30,020 nucleotides of DNA. Origin: Drechslerella dactyloides. Lineage: Eukaryota; Ascomycota; Orbiliomycetes; Orbiliales; Orbiliaceae. The notes below the pieces were generated by a model. That model saw only the letters and a program-made list of their open reading frames with translations. It had not been told where the DNA came from and did not search any database. This document shows, piece after piece, positions 1 through 9,103 of this stretch; position 1 is the first letter of the stretch, and every line of letters starts with the position of its first letter. Made by a program: the position numbers and the translations under genes. The stretch spans positions 1-30,020 of the forward strand of contig JAGTWJ010000018.1 in assembly GCA_020064725.1 (NCBI GenBank). The letters are read 5' to 3'.

Positions 1-137
1 AACCCTAACCCTAACCCTAACCTAACCTAACCCTAACCCTAACCCTAACCTAACCCTAACCTAACCTAACCTAACTAACCTAACTAACCTAACCTAACCC
101 TAACCCTAACCTAACCCTAACCTGTAACCTGTAACCT
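1..137. repeat. Telomeric repeat array (left chromosome end)
   Basis: The sequence is almost pure CCCTAA units interspersed with CCTAA and CTAA units, and it ends in two divergent units containing CTGTAA near 120-135. The C-rich strand reads 5' to 3' from the first base, as expected for the left end of a chromosome whose G-rich strand is TTAGGG. The six-base unit is the common telomere repeat of filamentous fungi. The mixture with five- and four-base variants begins within the first 25 bases, so it is not confined to the inner edge. Unique sequence starts at about 138. Confidence 0.96.
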
Positions 138-426
138 TAATGTTATATAGAATAATATAGATATTAACCTTCCCGGCGGCTGTTGCGGACTTTGTACGGG
201 CTGGGTATTTCGCCGAAATCCGTGCATCCATCCCTCCTAGGTTGGAGGTTCTAAGCAAAACAGCAGTATCACTTGGAATAAACTCATAGGATGGTTCAGC
301 ATCACCTGTCCAACCCTCAGGAAAGGAACTTTTACTATCCACAAATACCAAGATCATAACCGTTCTAGCTTTCCAGGCAACAGCCTCATCAAAATCGCCA
401 TGATAGTGGCTTGCCAGTACATGTTA
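106..426 (-). pseudogene. Possible relic of an unrecognised gene beside the telomere
   Basis: On the minus strand an open frame runs from a stop at 424-426 toward the telomere, with an internal ATG at 355-357 giving 83 codons. Upstream of that ATG the frame still reads protein-like sequence (a run rich in His, Gly, Asp, Phe and Glu, then VAWKAR), so the ATG may not be a true start. Amino-acid composition looks natural down to about 175. The last codons then read into telomere repeat, so any original gene was cut off when the telomere was added. I do not recognise the family. It could equally be a chance frame. Confidence 0.25.
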
Positions 427-1000
427 TTGAGTTCTTCTCTAAACCCAATCTCACACCGGAGGAATATGTCAGGGAATTAGGTTTGTTATCGCAGAAAACA
501 AGAATGCTCTGACAAATGCAAATGTCGACATATTCGAATTATCCCGAACAATATCTTATGGCTCTTTGGAAACGGCAAGAAAAACAAGACATCCTGATTT
601 CCTAAATTGTGACTTATCTTATTTTAAGGGATGTTTTGTGTTATTGCGCATGCAGAAGCAGCCATATACAAGAGGCAGCTATTGCCGGGTCACGACTCTG
701 TTTAAGAGGGAGGCTGGTAGCGAGCTTAGTAAGCTCGCTACCCCTTAATCCCCTTTTCTCACAGAGCCCTCTCTACATCACCAATGAGAACATCAACTCT
801 AGGAGAGACCTACATACCTCTGTGCAGACAGAGCCATTGTCGATACACACCGCAATTACATATTGGAAGAATGACCGGCGAATGGATTTAATCTCTGCTT
901 TAAGTGTTGATGCGATTAAAAACGTGTTAGTGGCATTTTTTGAGATAACTACTAAGTACAAGTTGTGAACAAACATCTAAACTCAGATAGTACCCTCACC
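427..1000. other. Subtelomeric sequence without a supported gene
   Basis: Several short frames are open on the plus strand: a protein-like stretch at about 440-600 that hits TGA, and frames at 566-748 and 609-968. They overlap in different registers and none shows a recognisable domain, signal peptide or intron structure. Composition is ordinary, without the TpA excess of the region beyond 4.8 kb. It may hold degraded gene fragments. A perfect palindrome at 716-742 is listed separately. Confidence 0.4.
716..742. repeat. Perfect 27-bp palindrome (13-bp arms, 1-base centre)
   Basis: GGTAGCGAGCTTA is followed by a single G and then by its exact reverse complement. The flanks add weaker complementarity (AGGGAGG on the left against CCCCTT further right). 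Such a structure can form a cruciform in DNA or a tight hairpin in RNA. No TSD, TIR or CTRR motif was seen that would tie it to a transposon end, and no gene clearly ends at it. Confidence 0.8.
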
Positions 1001-3218
1001 AACACGGGGCCAATAACTACATACCAGGCAAGATCTATATCAAAATATTTTGAATAGTTCCAGAATTAATACTGGTTCTACAATATAGCCCGCTCGTAAT
1101 GACCGATTCCAACAACCACATGCCGACCACAATCCCTCTTGTGTCACTAGCGCCTGGCCAGCCGAAGTACCGACCATGTCGACGGCACCCGGCCCTATCC
1201 TGCCAAGACCCAGACTCCGCTGCCATCACAACTCCAGTATAGCGCCATCAGCCTTTCTCCCGCCGACTCAAACGCTTCCCCGAACGACGCCTACCCTGCA
1301 CATATCAACATCACCACCACCACTTCCACATCGCCAAAGCCCTAGGGAGGCTCCTTCGGCGAAAACCACGCTAGCCAAGATCGCAGCCGTCGAAAAGGGC
1401 GGAACAGCACGCTCCTCCCGGCTTAGGACGGGTCAACCCCCTCGTCAAACGAATACCCATTACAGTCCGCCCGGCCGAAAGCATAGCGAAAATGTGAGGA
1501 TGGATGTTTAGAGCGTAGTGGGGGAACACGAAGGGTTTGTTCACGCGTATTGTACGCAGAGACGTAGAGTAACGGGTCCTGTGGGATATCTCTCTATGGA
1601 GTGGTGTGATTTAGGGGGCATAAAGAAGGGTTGTTGGGGTTGTGCAGGCAGCGGTGGAGAGGTCGTGGCAGGTATGTTTATCTTTCTCTTTCCTTCATAT
1701 TTTACTTCTTCTTCTAGTGTTTTGAAGCTGTTGTTTTTCTTGGTAGAGGATGCAGTAAGCTAATAGTATGGTATTACATCAAGATGGTGGCTAGCGTAAC
1801 AGGGGTTGGCACGGATGTACTACGGCATCCGCGTCTGACGGCGAGATGGAACAACAAAGCCCAGCTAGCGGACGATAATTCACAACAAGTTAAGGCCGGA
1901 TAACAGTGCGCCGCTACACATCCCCTATCTACGCTTTCAGGTTGTGCGACGTCGGCGCTAACGATTATATTCCGGGATCGTATTAATAGCAAAGACGGCC
2001 GGCGATATCCGTGCGTGTTTGCAAATCCACATGGAACCAGGGAGGTCAGTGTGATGGCTAAAGTGGGAACATGACAGCTTCATCGCCGGCGAGCGTAGCA
2101 ACTGTAATATCCTCAAGATCTCGATGGATCTCAAGACACTGAAAATCCCGTTGTTCGGTCAATTTATCATGGTGGAGAATTTTTCCGCGGGAGCGTGCCC
2201 TGTGAATGCACACTCGGCTAGTCAGGGGTGTCATATTCCAGATGGCGCCCATTCTAACCGAAATAGATATGTGTGCATAAGATCGATAGTGGCCGCTATG
2301 TCGTCGCACTCGAAGTAGAATGGCTTGTGGATCCGGTTCTGGAGTCGTGAGTTTGTTTATGCTTTTTTGATCTAGACTGTGATGCTTACGTGGTAACTCT
2401 CTGCTATGCTAAAATATTCCTTCAAACGTATAATGCTGAAATCTTTGGATGGCTGATGGCTAGATTCCCGCCCATGCGTCTCGGCGATGGCTCACAATGT
2501 AACAGGCATGTATAATGCACACGACTGGCGGCAGCTGCCGTATATTTTGTATGGGTATGCGGGAATTGGCGACCAAGATATACGTGATTTTGATCGGCTG
2601 GGGCTGGTGCTTTTAGTCTGGCTGGGGCATAAGTTTGGCGTGGCCATTTTCGTAAACTTGACATGTGCATGCGCGCGTATGTAAGTCTTGGAATTCTAGC
2701 ACATTTGCGTGGCTTTTGCGGGGTCGCAGGCATGGAAACTAGGCGTTGAAAGAAGGGTTATAGGAACTGGTCTAATACATCCAGCCTCTAAAGGTTTATT
2801 TATTTAGCGCTATTAAGGTAAACTTTAGTTCAATCCTGAGGCGCCTTTTAATATTCACAGGGTGCAAAGGTCGACTGTATTACGAGCAAGCACTCTTCAT
2901 ACGTCTTCATGGCTGACGGCGGCCTCGAGCACCCTGTATAATGCAGGCCGGATAGTTCGTATATTGCTTTTATCTATTCTAAGGACTATATAATATGGAC
3001 AGAAGACGCGTCACCTTCAGTATGTTAAATACAAAACCACCAACTACCAATCTGGGATCGAGGCCATACGTTGGCCCAAGCACTAACTCTCTCACTTCTG
3101 TGTGCGGCAGCTAGAATTATTCGAGTTTCATATAATTTAGTCTTGACGGTATGACTATTTGAACTGCCACCAGGCTATCTTAAACTTTGCGCAATATCGG
3201 TCTTATACAGTAGCGATC
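1001..3218. other. Subtelomeric sequence, no confident gene
   Basis: Composition is close to that of the gene at 3308 and lacks RIP-like degradation. The open frames here are short (60-111 codons), overlap on both strands and show no recognisable motif. The longest on the plus strand (1176-1511) is rich in Pro, Ser, Thr and Arg, as any frame read through GC-rich DNA would be. Spliced genes cannot be excluded by eye, but I found no convincing chain of exons. Confidence 0.45.
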
Positions 3219-3220
3219 GA

Positions 3221-3227
3221 TATATAG
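3221..3227 (+). promoter_or_regulatory. Possible TATA box of the secreted-protein gene
   Basis: TATATAG lies about 80 bp upstream of the ATG at 3308, a normal distance for a fungal core promoter. The surrounding sequence is only moderately AT-rich, so the motif stands out. No transcription evidence is available. Confidence 0.35.
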
Positions 3228-3307
3228 TACAAGCCCCTACGCTTTGAGGGAATAGGGCGACAGGGAACTCATTACCAAATCCGCTTTGTCAGTCCACAAT
3301 ATTCTCT

Positions 3308-4477
3308 ATGAAATCTTCCGCCCTTACGGCCCTAGTGGTTGCGGTCACAACTTCTCTTTCCTTCGTAACAGCGCTTCCTACGGATATAACAACCAACCTT
3401 ATCCGCTCTCCGGCAGCGATTTTTGGACACAAACGGCATGCTAAGCGGGACCAACCCCCCATTTCCTTTTGCTTCAGTTTTGATGGCCAGACCGCTTCTA
3501 TCTCTGCGCCTACGAGCGTACAGATAGGCCAAAGGACGGGCGGCACGGATCTCCCGAGCTGTCTACAACAATGCGTTAATAATAACGTAAATCGCAAAAA
3601 CTCGTTCTGCGCGGCCGTAAATTTCTTCGTTCAAAAAGTACCGAGGGCTGATAGTCCCACTGGCTATATCTACAACAAAATATGCTTCCTCTACAATGCG
3701 CCAGTAACGATCTCGCAAGCTACAAATAAAGGTTCATCAGGCAAATCAGTATCCGACTCAACCGTATATATTAACAGCGATGGACTGAATATTAAAGGAT
3801 TCAAAGTTGCTTGCCTTAAGGACAAAGTTGTCCCGAATCTCGACGTCAACATGGGTGCCTCAGCAACACTAGCTGATCCCACGCCAGCTGGTTGTGCCGC
3901 ATTTTGCAGCGAACGAACACTCTTCGGATGGAATGAGGCTGCCATACTTGCTTCGTCTGATCCGGAAGCTGGCCCATATTCATACTCAGCATGCAACTCC
4001 TTTATTCTATACACAGTGTATCCTACCAGCGGTCCTCCTACGACAGTTTGCGTCATTTTTCAATCCGCACTTACGTATGCTCCGGATGATCCTGCACTTG
4101 TGACTTACAGTGGACCTGGTCCCATCCTCAGTGCACCCTTGGATGGAATTGCTCGAAATTCGTTCCTTTACACACGTCTGGGTGTTGCAACCGATCCATG
4201 TGGATCAACTCCTGTAATTAATCCGCCATGCGCTCCAGGTGATGCAAGCATAAGATCTGATTGTGTTCCGTGCGTTCCAAAAGATAAAAGGCCTACATGC
4301 GATCCATGTCATCTATATGATCTAGATCCACAAGACCCTAATGCTTACTATAAAGACAATGATCTATTCGCAACATGTAATGCAAGATGGGGCGATGCCA
4401 ACGGTAATGCAGACTCCTCTTGTAGAGTGGGCCTCATGCCCTATTATATTGGCTCTACTCCTTCCGACGACATCTAG
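3308..4477 (+). CDS. Secreted cysteine-rich protein with two similar modules (candidate effector)
   Basis: An intact intronless frame of 389 residues ends in TAG. It starts with a signal peptide: Lys2, a hydrophobic stretch at about 5-22, and a likely cut after VTA (22). Two dibasic Lys-Arg sites (42-43, 46-47) could be Kex2 sites, leaving a mature protein from Asp48. It has 18 cysteines. Two modules share the same order of five: C55, C85, C89, C101, C126 and C169, C196, C200, C229, C248, each with a CxxxC. The spacing resembles PAN/apple modules, but I cannot confirm that fold. A tail holds eight more (298, 308, 319, 322, 331, 334, 357, 372), including two CxxC pairs. No transmembrane segment or GPI signal follows. 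It lies about 3.2 kb from the telomere and 0.4 kb from RIP-mutated transposons, a typical setting for a fungal effector. Effector function is inferred only. No family was recognised. Confidence 0.85.
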   Translation: MKSSALTALVVAVTTSLSFVTALPTDITTNLIRSPAAIFGHKRHAKRDQPPISFCFSFDGQTASISAPTSVQIGQRTGGTDLPSCLQQCVNNNVNRKNSFCAAVNFFVQKVPRADSPTGYIYNKICFLYNAPVTISQATNKGSSGKSVSDSTVYINSDGLNIKGFKVACLKDKVVPNLDVNMGASATLADPTPAGCAAFCSERTLFGWNEAAILASSDPEAGPYSYSACNSFILYTVYPTSGPPTTVCVIFQSALTYAPDDPALVTYSGPGPILSAPLDGIARNSFLYTRLGVATDPCGSTPVINPPCAPGDASIRSDCVPCVPKDKRPTCDPCHLYDLDPQDPNAYYKDNDLFATCNARWGDANGNADSSCRVGLMPYYIGSTPSDDI

Positions 4478-4869
4478 TAGTTAAGGGAGCACTCAGCGTA
4501 CAGAGATAGGGAATAGCATGTCGCATAAAGTACTAACATACTATATCAATCTTGCCATCTATTGTTTTGGATTCCGGTAGCCGCATCTATCGAGATTTAA
4601 TTGGAAATTTAAAAGCTTCGGGTGGCCCTAGCTGATGAATGATGAGTTATTTGTTTCTAGTAAATGATATAGTATGGTTTGAACAAAAAACCAAACCAAT
4701 CTAAACTGCGCTTAGTAAATTACTTTGGTTATAGTTTAAATTAATTTGGTTTTATAGAAACTATATCTAAATAGATTAATTATCTATAAATTAAAACTAT
4801 AAATCTAAAAAGTCTTGAAATAAACCAAAAATGATTTAAAAAAACTTATAGAGTAGTGTGAGAGCCTTT
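4478..4869. other. Transition from gene-type DNA to the AT-rich block
   Basis: The first 150 bases after the stop codon have ordinary composition. From about 4660 the sequence becomes AT-rich, with repeated GGTTT/AAACC-type words (for example AACCAAACC near 4690 and TTTGGTTATAG near 4725). No gene is seen. It may be the partly mutated flank of the LTR that begins at 4870, or a remnant of a small transposon I cannot identify. Confidence 0.5.
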
Positions 4870-6773
4870 TGTTATATTGGCCTAGAACTGGGTTGAATGT
4901 ACTTTATTCTGAAGTCTCTGATTTTTAGTTGTTATTGTATGGGGTTTTTAATAGAGGAAGATAAGTATATATTAAATATAATAATAACTATAGAATAAAA
5001 TATAATAATAATAATAATAGATTATTTATTAAGATATTATAATTTAAATATTAATTAATAGTTTTTAAAAGAGAAGTTATTAGTCCTAAAATAAAATATA
5101 TTAAATAATATATATATCTTAATATGTAAATAATAAAGATGTATTAATATATTGTTTAAATAGCTTATAGTTTATAACTTTATAAAAGATAATTTATAAT
5201 TTATAATCTATAATTTATTATATATTTTTGATTTATCTGTAGTAGTTATTATTTTTTCAAAATAATAATAATAATAATGATTTTTATAATAATATCTTTT
5301 ATATAATATAGGATTTTATGTAGTTTTGTTGTTTGTGTAGTTTTGTTATTTGTATAGTTGGGTATATTATGTAGGGAGGTGGTTTATGTAGAATAAGTCT
5401 ATATAGATGTGTATTTTGTATGTGTTACACTTCGGCCCAGAACCGGGTCGAACGCACTTCACTCTGAAGTCCCTGACTCTTAGTTGCTACTGTACAGGTT
5501 CTTAATAATAGAAGATAAATATATAATAAGTATAATAGTAATTGTTAAAATAAAATATATAATAATAATAATAATAGATTAGTTATTAAATATTATAATT
5601 TAAATATGATTGATAATTCTTAAAAAAAAGTTATTAATTTTAAGATAAAATATACTAATTATATATATAATATTTTAATATATAAATAATAAAATATATT
5701 AATATATTATTTAAATAATTTAATACTTATTTTATTCTATATTTAGATAAATATTGAGTATTTTAAATATTAAATACTTATATAACTATAAGTTATTATA
5801 GTAATTTCTGCTTAAAAAAAATATTATAATGATAATATTCTTCTGTAATAATATTTTTCTATATAATCCAGGATTCTATATAGTTTTATTGTTTATATAA
5901 TTTTGTTATTTATATAGTGGGGTATATTATATAAGTTAATGGTTTATATAAAACAAATCTATATAAATATATATTTTGTATAGAAGTCTATTCTATATAA
6001 TATATAGATATATTATTACTTTGTATACTATGTGGACTGGGTGTCTGTATGGGAATCCAGTCTGTATAGGATGTTCAGGTGTTGCGCTGTTATCCCATAA
6101 CAGTATGGGAATCTGGTTTGTATAGGATATTTGGGTGTTGTGTTGTTATTTTATAATATTATTATTTTTTTATAAGAATTAGTGGTATATTAATTTAGAT
6201 ATAAATATAAATAGTATAGAATAAAATGGTATAGGTTTTTTGTATATAATATAATAAATAATTTAAATAATATAACTTTTAATTAAATAGTTTTTTATTA
6301 TGTTTTTTTTTTTTTATAATTAATTTTTTTTAATATAATTTTTTGTTAGTATGTTTTCTGATTATTATAAAAAAATCTATTTTTAAATATTATTTTAAAT
6401 AAGTTTATTAAATTAAAAAATAGGATTATTATCTTATTGTTATATATAGTTTTGTAATAAAAAGGATATTAATTACTTTATTTTTTTAATTTAAATTAAA
6501 ATATATATTTTATATTTATTTTAATATTAGTTATATTATAATTTTTGAGTATAAGTTTTATTTTTTTTTAAATTCTTTTGTTAATAAATTAATATAATTA
6601 TAGTTAATTAAATCTTTAGTTAAATTTTTTTAAAAAAAAAAGAAATTAAAATCTTTAGAGATTAATAGGCTGAGTTTTTAAAAACTATTTTTAAATTATT
6701 AAAATATTTTTATAGATTTTTTGTATTAAAAAAAAGATATTATTTCTAAATAATAAATTAAATAAGATAATAT
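4870..6773 (-). mobile_element. Gypsy-1: LTR plus internal end of an old Ty3/gypsy element
   Basis: 4870-5422 and 6108-6158 are two parts of one LTR (it begins TGTTATATTGGCC) that match the LTRs of the complete Gypsy-3 element at 9104 and 17714. The two parts are separated by a later solo LTR. Positions 6159-6773 then match the sequence that follows Gypsy-3's LTR at 9784-10000 (shared words such as ATTAGTGGTA/ATTAGTAGTA and TATAGGTTTTTTGTATA/TATAGGTTTTTTATATA). Because Gypsy-3 codes on the minus strand, this is a 3' LTR with the 3' end of the internal region. The element breaks off at 6774, where inverted Gypsy-2 begins. It has no surviving open frame. Confidence 0.85.
5423..6102 (-). mobile_element. 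Solo LTR of the same gypsy family, 680 bp, with target duplication
   Basis: The LTR begins TGTTACACTTCGGCCC and ends TTATCCCATAACA, so its ends form the inverted pair TGTTA/TAACA. It is flanked by GTATG at 5418-5422 and 6103-6107, a five-base target duplication. No internal sequence remains, as expected after recombination between two LTRs. Its first 100 bases keep far more C and G than any other copy in the window, so it appears to be the youngest or least RIP-mutated LTR here. It sits in the same orientation inside the LTR of Gypsy-1. Confidence 0.88.
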
Positions 6774-7075
6774 TGTTATGGAATAACAACGCAACACCCA
6801 AATATCCTGTACAGACCAGACTCTCATACAGACACCCAGTTTACATAGTATATAAAGTAATAGTATATCTATACTATATAAAATAGATTCTTATATAGGA
6901 TGTATGTTTATATAGACTTGCTTTATATAGATAATTAATTTATATAGTATATTTAATTGCACAGGTAGTAGGACTACTTAGATAATAAGATTATATAGAA
7001 TCTTGTATTATATAAGAAAATATTATTATAAAAAAAATTACTATTATTATTTTTTTTCTAGAATAACAGCTATTA

Positions 7076-7121
7076 ACGTATTCCACAAGCGAGCGGACCA
7101 CACAAGCGAGCGGACCACCTC
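7076..7121 (+). repeat. Left terminal inverted repeat of element A with two tandem 17-bp units
   Basis: ACGTATTCC is followed by two perfect tandem copies of ACAAGCGAGCGGACCAC (7085-7101 and 7102-7118) and then CTC. The right end (8922-8967) is the exact reverse complement, with units at 8925-8941 and 8942-8958. Tandem units inside the ends are plausible binding sites for the CENP-B-like domain of the transposase; that role is inferred. Confidence 0.9.
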
Positions 7122-7167
7122 AACACCCCACCCCAGCAAAAACACCAGCTTCACGGCTACACTGCTA

Positions 7168-8865
7168 TTACACTGGGCTACATATATGCTAGTTTGCTTG
7201 GTTATATGTTTAAGATGTCTGCTGGTATGTTCGAATGTTATGCCCAGGTTTACTATAATTGTTGTAGTGAATTATCTTTTCAGAGGTGGCCTCTGGCTGG
7301 GGCTGCTTTGATGGTTTAGATGTTTTATCTGTTTACCTTGTTTACTTATAGTATTATTATCTAGGATTTTATTAGCCTGGTGTATGGTAAGTGTGCCTCT
7401 ATGTTGTATGTGTTGTTTTTTTTGTTTGCTGGTGCTTGCTTAATATCTTATTAGTAGAGTGTAGTGTTGTGTTCTTTGCTTGTATAAATGCTAGTTGGTG
7501 TATTATTATCTACACCCCTTTAGTGAATTAATCTACAGTAACTAGTAATGATGTTGGAGAGTTATCTTGATACTGGGTAATCTGGTTTTTGATGAGTTCT
7601 GATTGTAGGTTAGTTTTTAAAGGATTTATTAAAGTTTTTGTTGTCCAGGTGGTTGCTGTATTTGTGGTATTAGGATGTGAATTCATTAGGATAGACACTG
7701 GCAGCTGCACATCTAGTTTTAAGAAGACCCTGTCAAGATCATAAGATACAATACCAGCTCCAGCAAAGCTACTATATATATTCTTAGGTATTATTACAGT
7801 AGTAAATGCCTTGTGGAACCTAGAGAGGAACTCTAGCTTGCTGATATGGTTGATATGCGTACATATCAAATCCTCCACCTAGTGACTATATGCCTGCTTT
7901 AATGGCCTAAAGCACCTAATATCTAACAACTAAAGAAAATGTAAAAAATATAACAGCATACAGATTGTAATAATCTTGTACTCTTAATAGTAAAACTCAA
8001 AAGATACTGAATAGTAGCTATTATGGCCATCTAGGACTAATAGCCAGTAGTCTAAAATGTAGTATCACACTATAAAGTGGTTGAAATACTTTAACCACTC
8101 TACAGCAACCTTATTTATTGTCTAGCTATTATCAGAGAGTATAATAACCTAGTTATTTGGTAAATTGGTCTCTGTATACCAGCTAGCTAGGTGGTGTTGG
8201 CCAGCTAGGATAATAAATAGCAGTACTATCCAACCTTCCACACCTATTTCCTAAATAACTGTTACCCATTCACAATTCCCAGGCTATGCCAGCTTAGCTT
8301 TATCGCGTATTTCAACTCCTGTAACAACCATAGTTGTAGAAATCATGCCCATTACAAAGCCTATCTCATCAAAGTTATAGATATTACTATCCATAATACC
8401 ATACTTTGCTTTTATTATTTGTAAAAGTTGAAACCACTTTTGAATAAAGTCCAGGTCTTCACATTTAACTCACTGATAGTCATACTTTTTAGACAGACAC
8501 ATCTGGAGCTCTAAGCAGTGTTTTACAAAGTTTGCCACCCAATTCTTACTGATATGTTGTATGCTATTGCCAGCACACATCAACAACAGCTAGTTGACCA
8601 TATCTTCCACATTACCTAACCTAAAATGAAAAGACCACACAAACAGCTCAAATATATACTAAACAATAACATCCTCTTTTAATTTTATAAGGTTTTGTGA
8701 TTTAAAAGTACTATCTGTTTTTAAAATACAGCCATTATACCAGTATAATAGAGTAGTATAAGGGATATCATAAAGCTTAGTAGTAGCTCAAATACTTAAT
8801 TTTTAATTTTTTTCCAGAACTTTAATAGTTAGAATAACTTGGGATTCAGTCATAGTGGCAGCCAT
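7168..8865 (-). pseudogene. Pogo/Fot1-like transposase of element A, stopped by RIP but without frameshift
   Basis: From the ATG at 8863-8865 to a TAA at 7168-7170 there are 565 codons in a single frame, broken only by internal TAA/TAG stops, most of which look like mutated CAA, CAG or TGG codons. In order I read an N-terminal helix-turn-helix (about residues 10-50), a CENP-B-type second DNA-binding region (about 60-130), a DDE core with NFDEIGF (Asp at residue 166) and VLDGHNSYY (Asp at residue 279), and a C-terminal zinc-knuckle-like SKPGHNIRTYQ near residue 542 whose cysteines are partly lost. The longest open piece is the last part of the core (7528-7878). The family cuts and pastes DNA at TA sites; this copy cannot make a full protein. 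Confidence 0.9.
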
Positions 8866-8921
8866 AATAGTGGTTGTGGAGGTAATATGGTGCGGAAGAG
8901 GAGTGGTCGCACCGGTATTGA

Positions 8922-8967
8922 GAGGTGGTCCGCTCGCTTGTGTGGTCCGCTCGCTTGTGGAATACGT
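8922..8967 (-). repeat. Right terminal inverted repeat of element A
   Basis: This is the reverse complement of 7076-7121, including both 17-bp units, and is followed by the TA target copy at 8968-8969. It lies about 60 bp upstream of the transposase start codon, so the promoter may overlap this end. Confidence 0.9.
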
Positions 8968-9103
8968 TATAATAAATTAAGACTATATAATAGATTATAG
9001 ATTATAGATTATAGATTAATTTTTAATAGAGCTATAAATTATAAGCTATTTAAATAATATATTAACATATTTTTATTATTTTATGTATTAAGATATATAT
9101 ATA

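Larger units (their letters stand above)
7076..8967 (-). mobile_element. Pogo/Fot1-like DNA transposon, element A (1892 bp)
   Basis: Inverted ends of 46 bp (7076-7121 and 8922-8967) begin ACGTATTCC and are flanked by the TA target duplication at 7074-7075 and 8968-8969. The length, the TA target and the single transposase gene with CENP-B-like DNA-binding and DDE domains fit the fungal pogo/Fot1 branch of the Tc1/mariner superfamily. The gene reads on the minus strand. This is the least AT-shifted of the four copies in the window. It is inserted in the 5' LTR of Gypsy-2. Confidence 0.93.

Noticed and set aside
716..742. Hairpin as a Helitron 3' terminus
   Set aside because: No CTRR motif follows the hairpin, and no matching 5' TC end was seen.
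1176..1511. Pro/Ser/Thr-rich plus-strand frame of 111 codons
   Set aside because: It has no signal peptide, domain or intron context; its composition follows from GC-rich DNA. A spliced gene cannot be excluded, but nothing supports one.
2058..2733. Overlapping short frames on both strands
   Set aside because: They occupy conflicting registers with no recognisable motif.
3289..4103. Frames in other registers over the secreted-protein gene
   Set aside because: They overlap the 389-residue frame, which has a signal peptide and ordered cysteines, and are shadows of it.
5423..5460. GC-rich stretch with a word resembling a tRNA B box (GGGTCGAAC), suggesting a SINE or tRNA
   Set aside because: It is the start of an LTR with inverted ends and a five-base target duplication. 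No cloverleaf could be folded by eye.
7085..7118. Direct repeats that might suggest a short CRISPR-like array
   Set aside because: The units abut without spacers, are mirrored at the other transposon end, and the organism is a fungus.
7003..7311. Open plus-strand frame of about 100 codons
   Set aside because: It runs antisense across the end and last coding part of pogo element A, including the 17-bp units. It is a shadow of the transposon.
8989..9020. Short TAGATTA-type microsatellite
   Set aside because: Simple AT slippage inside a piece of the Gypsy-2 LTR, with no evident meaning.
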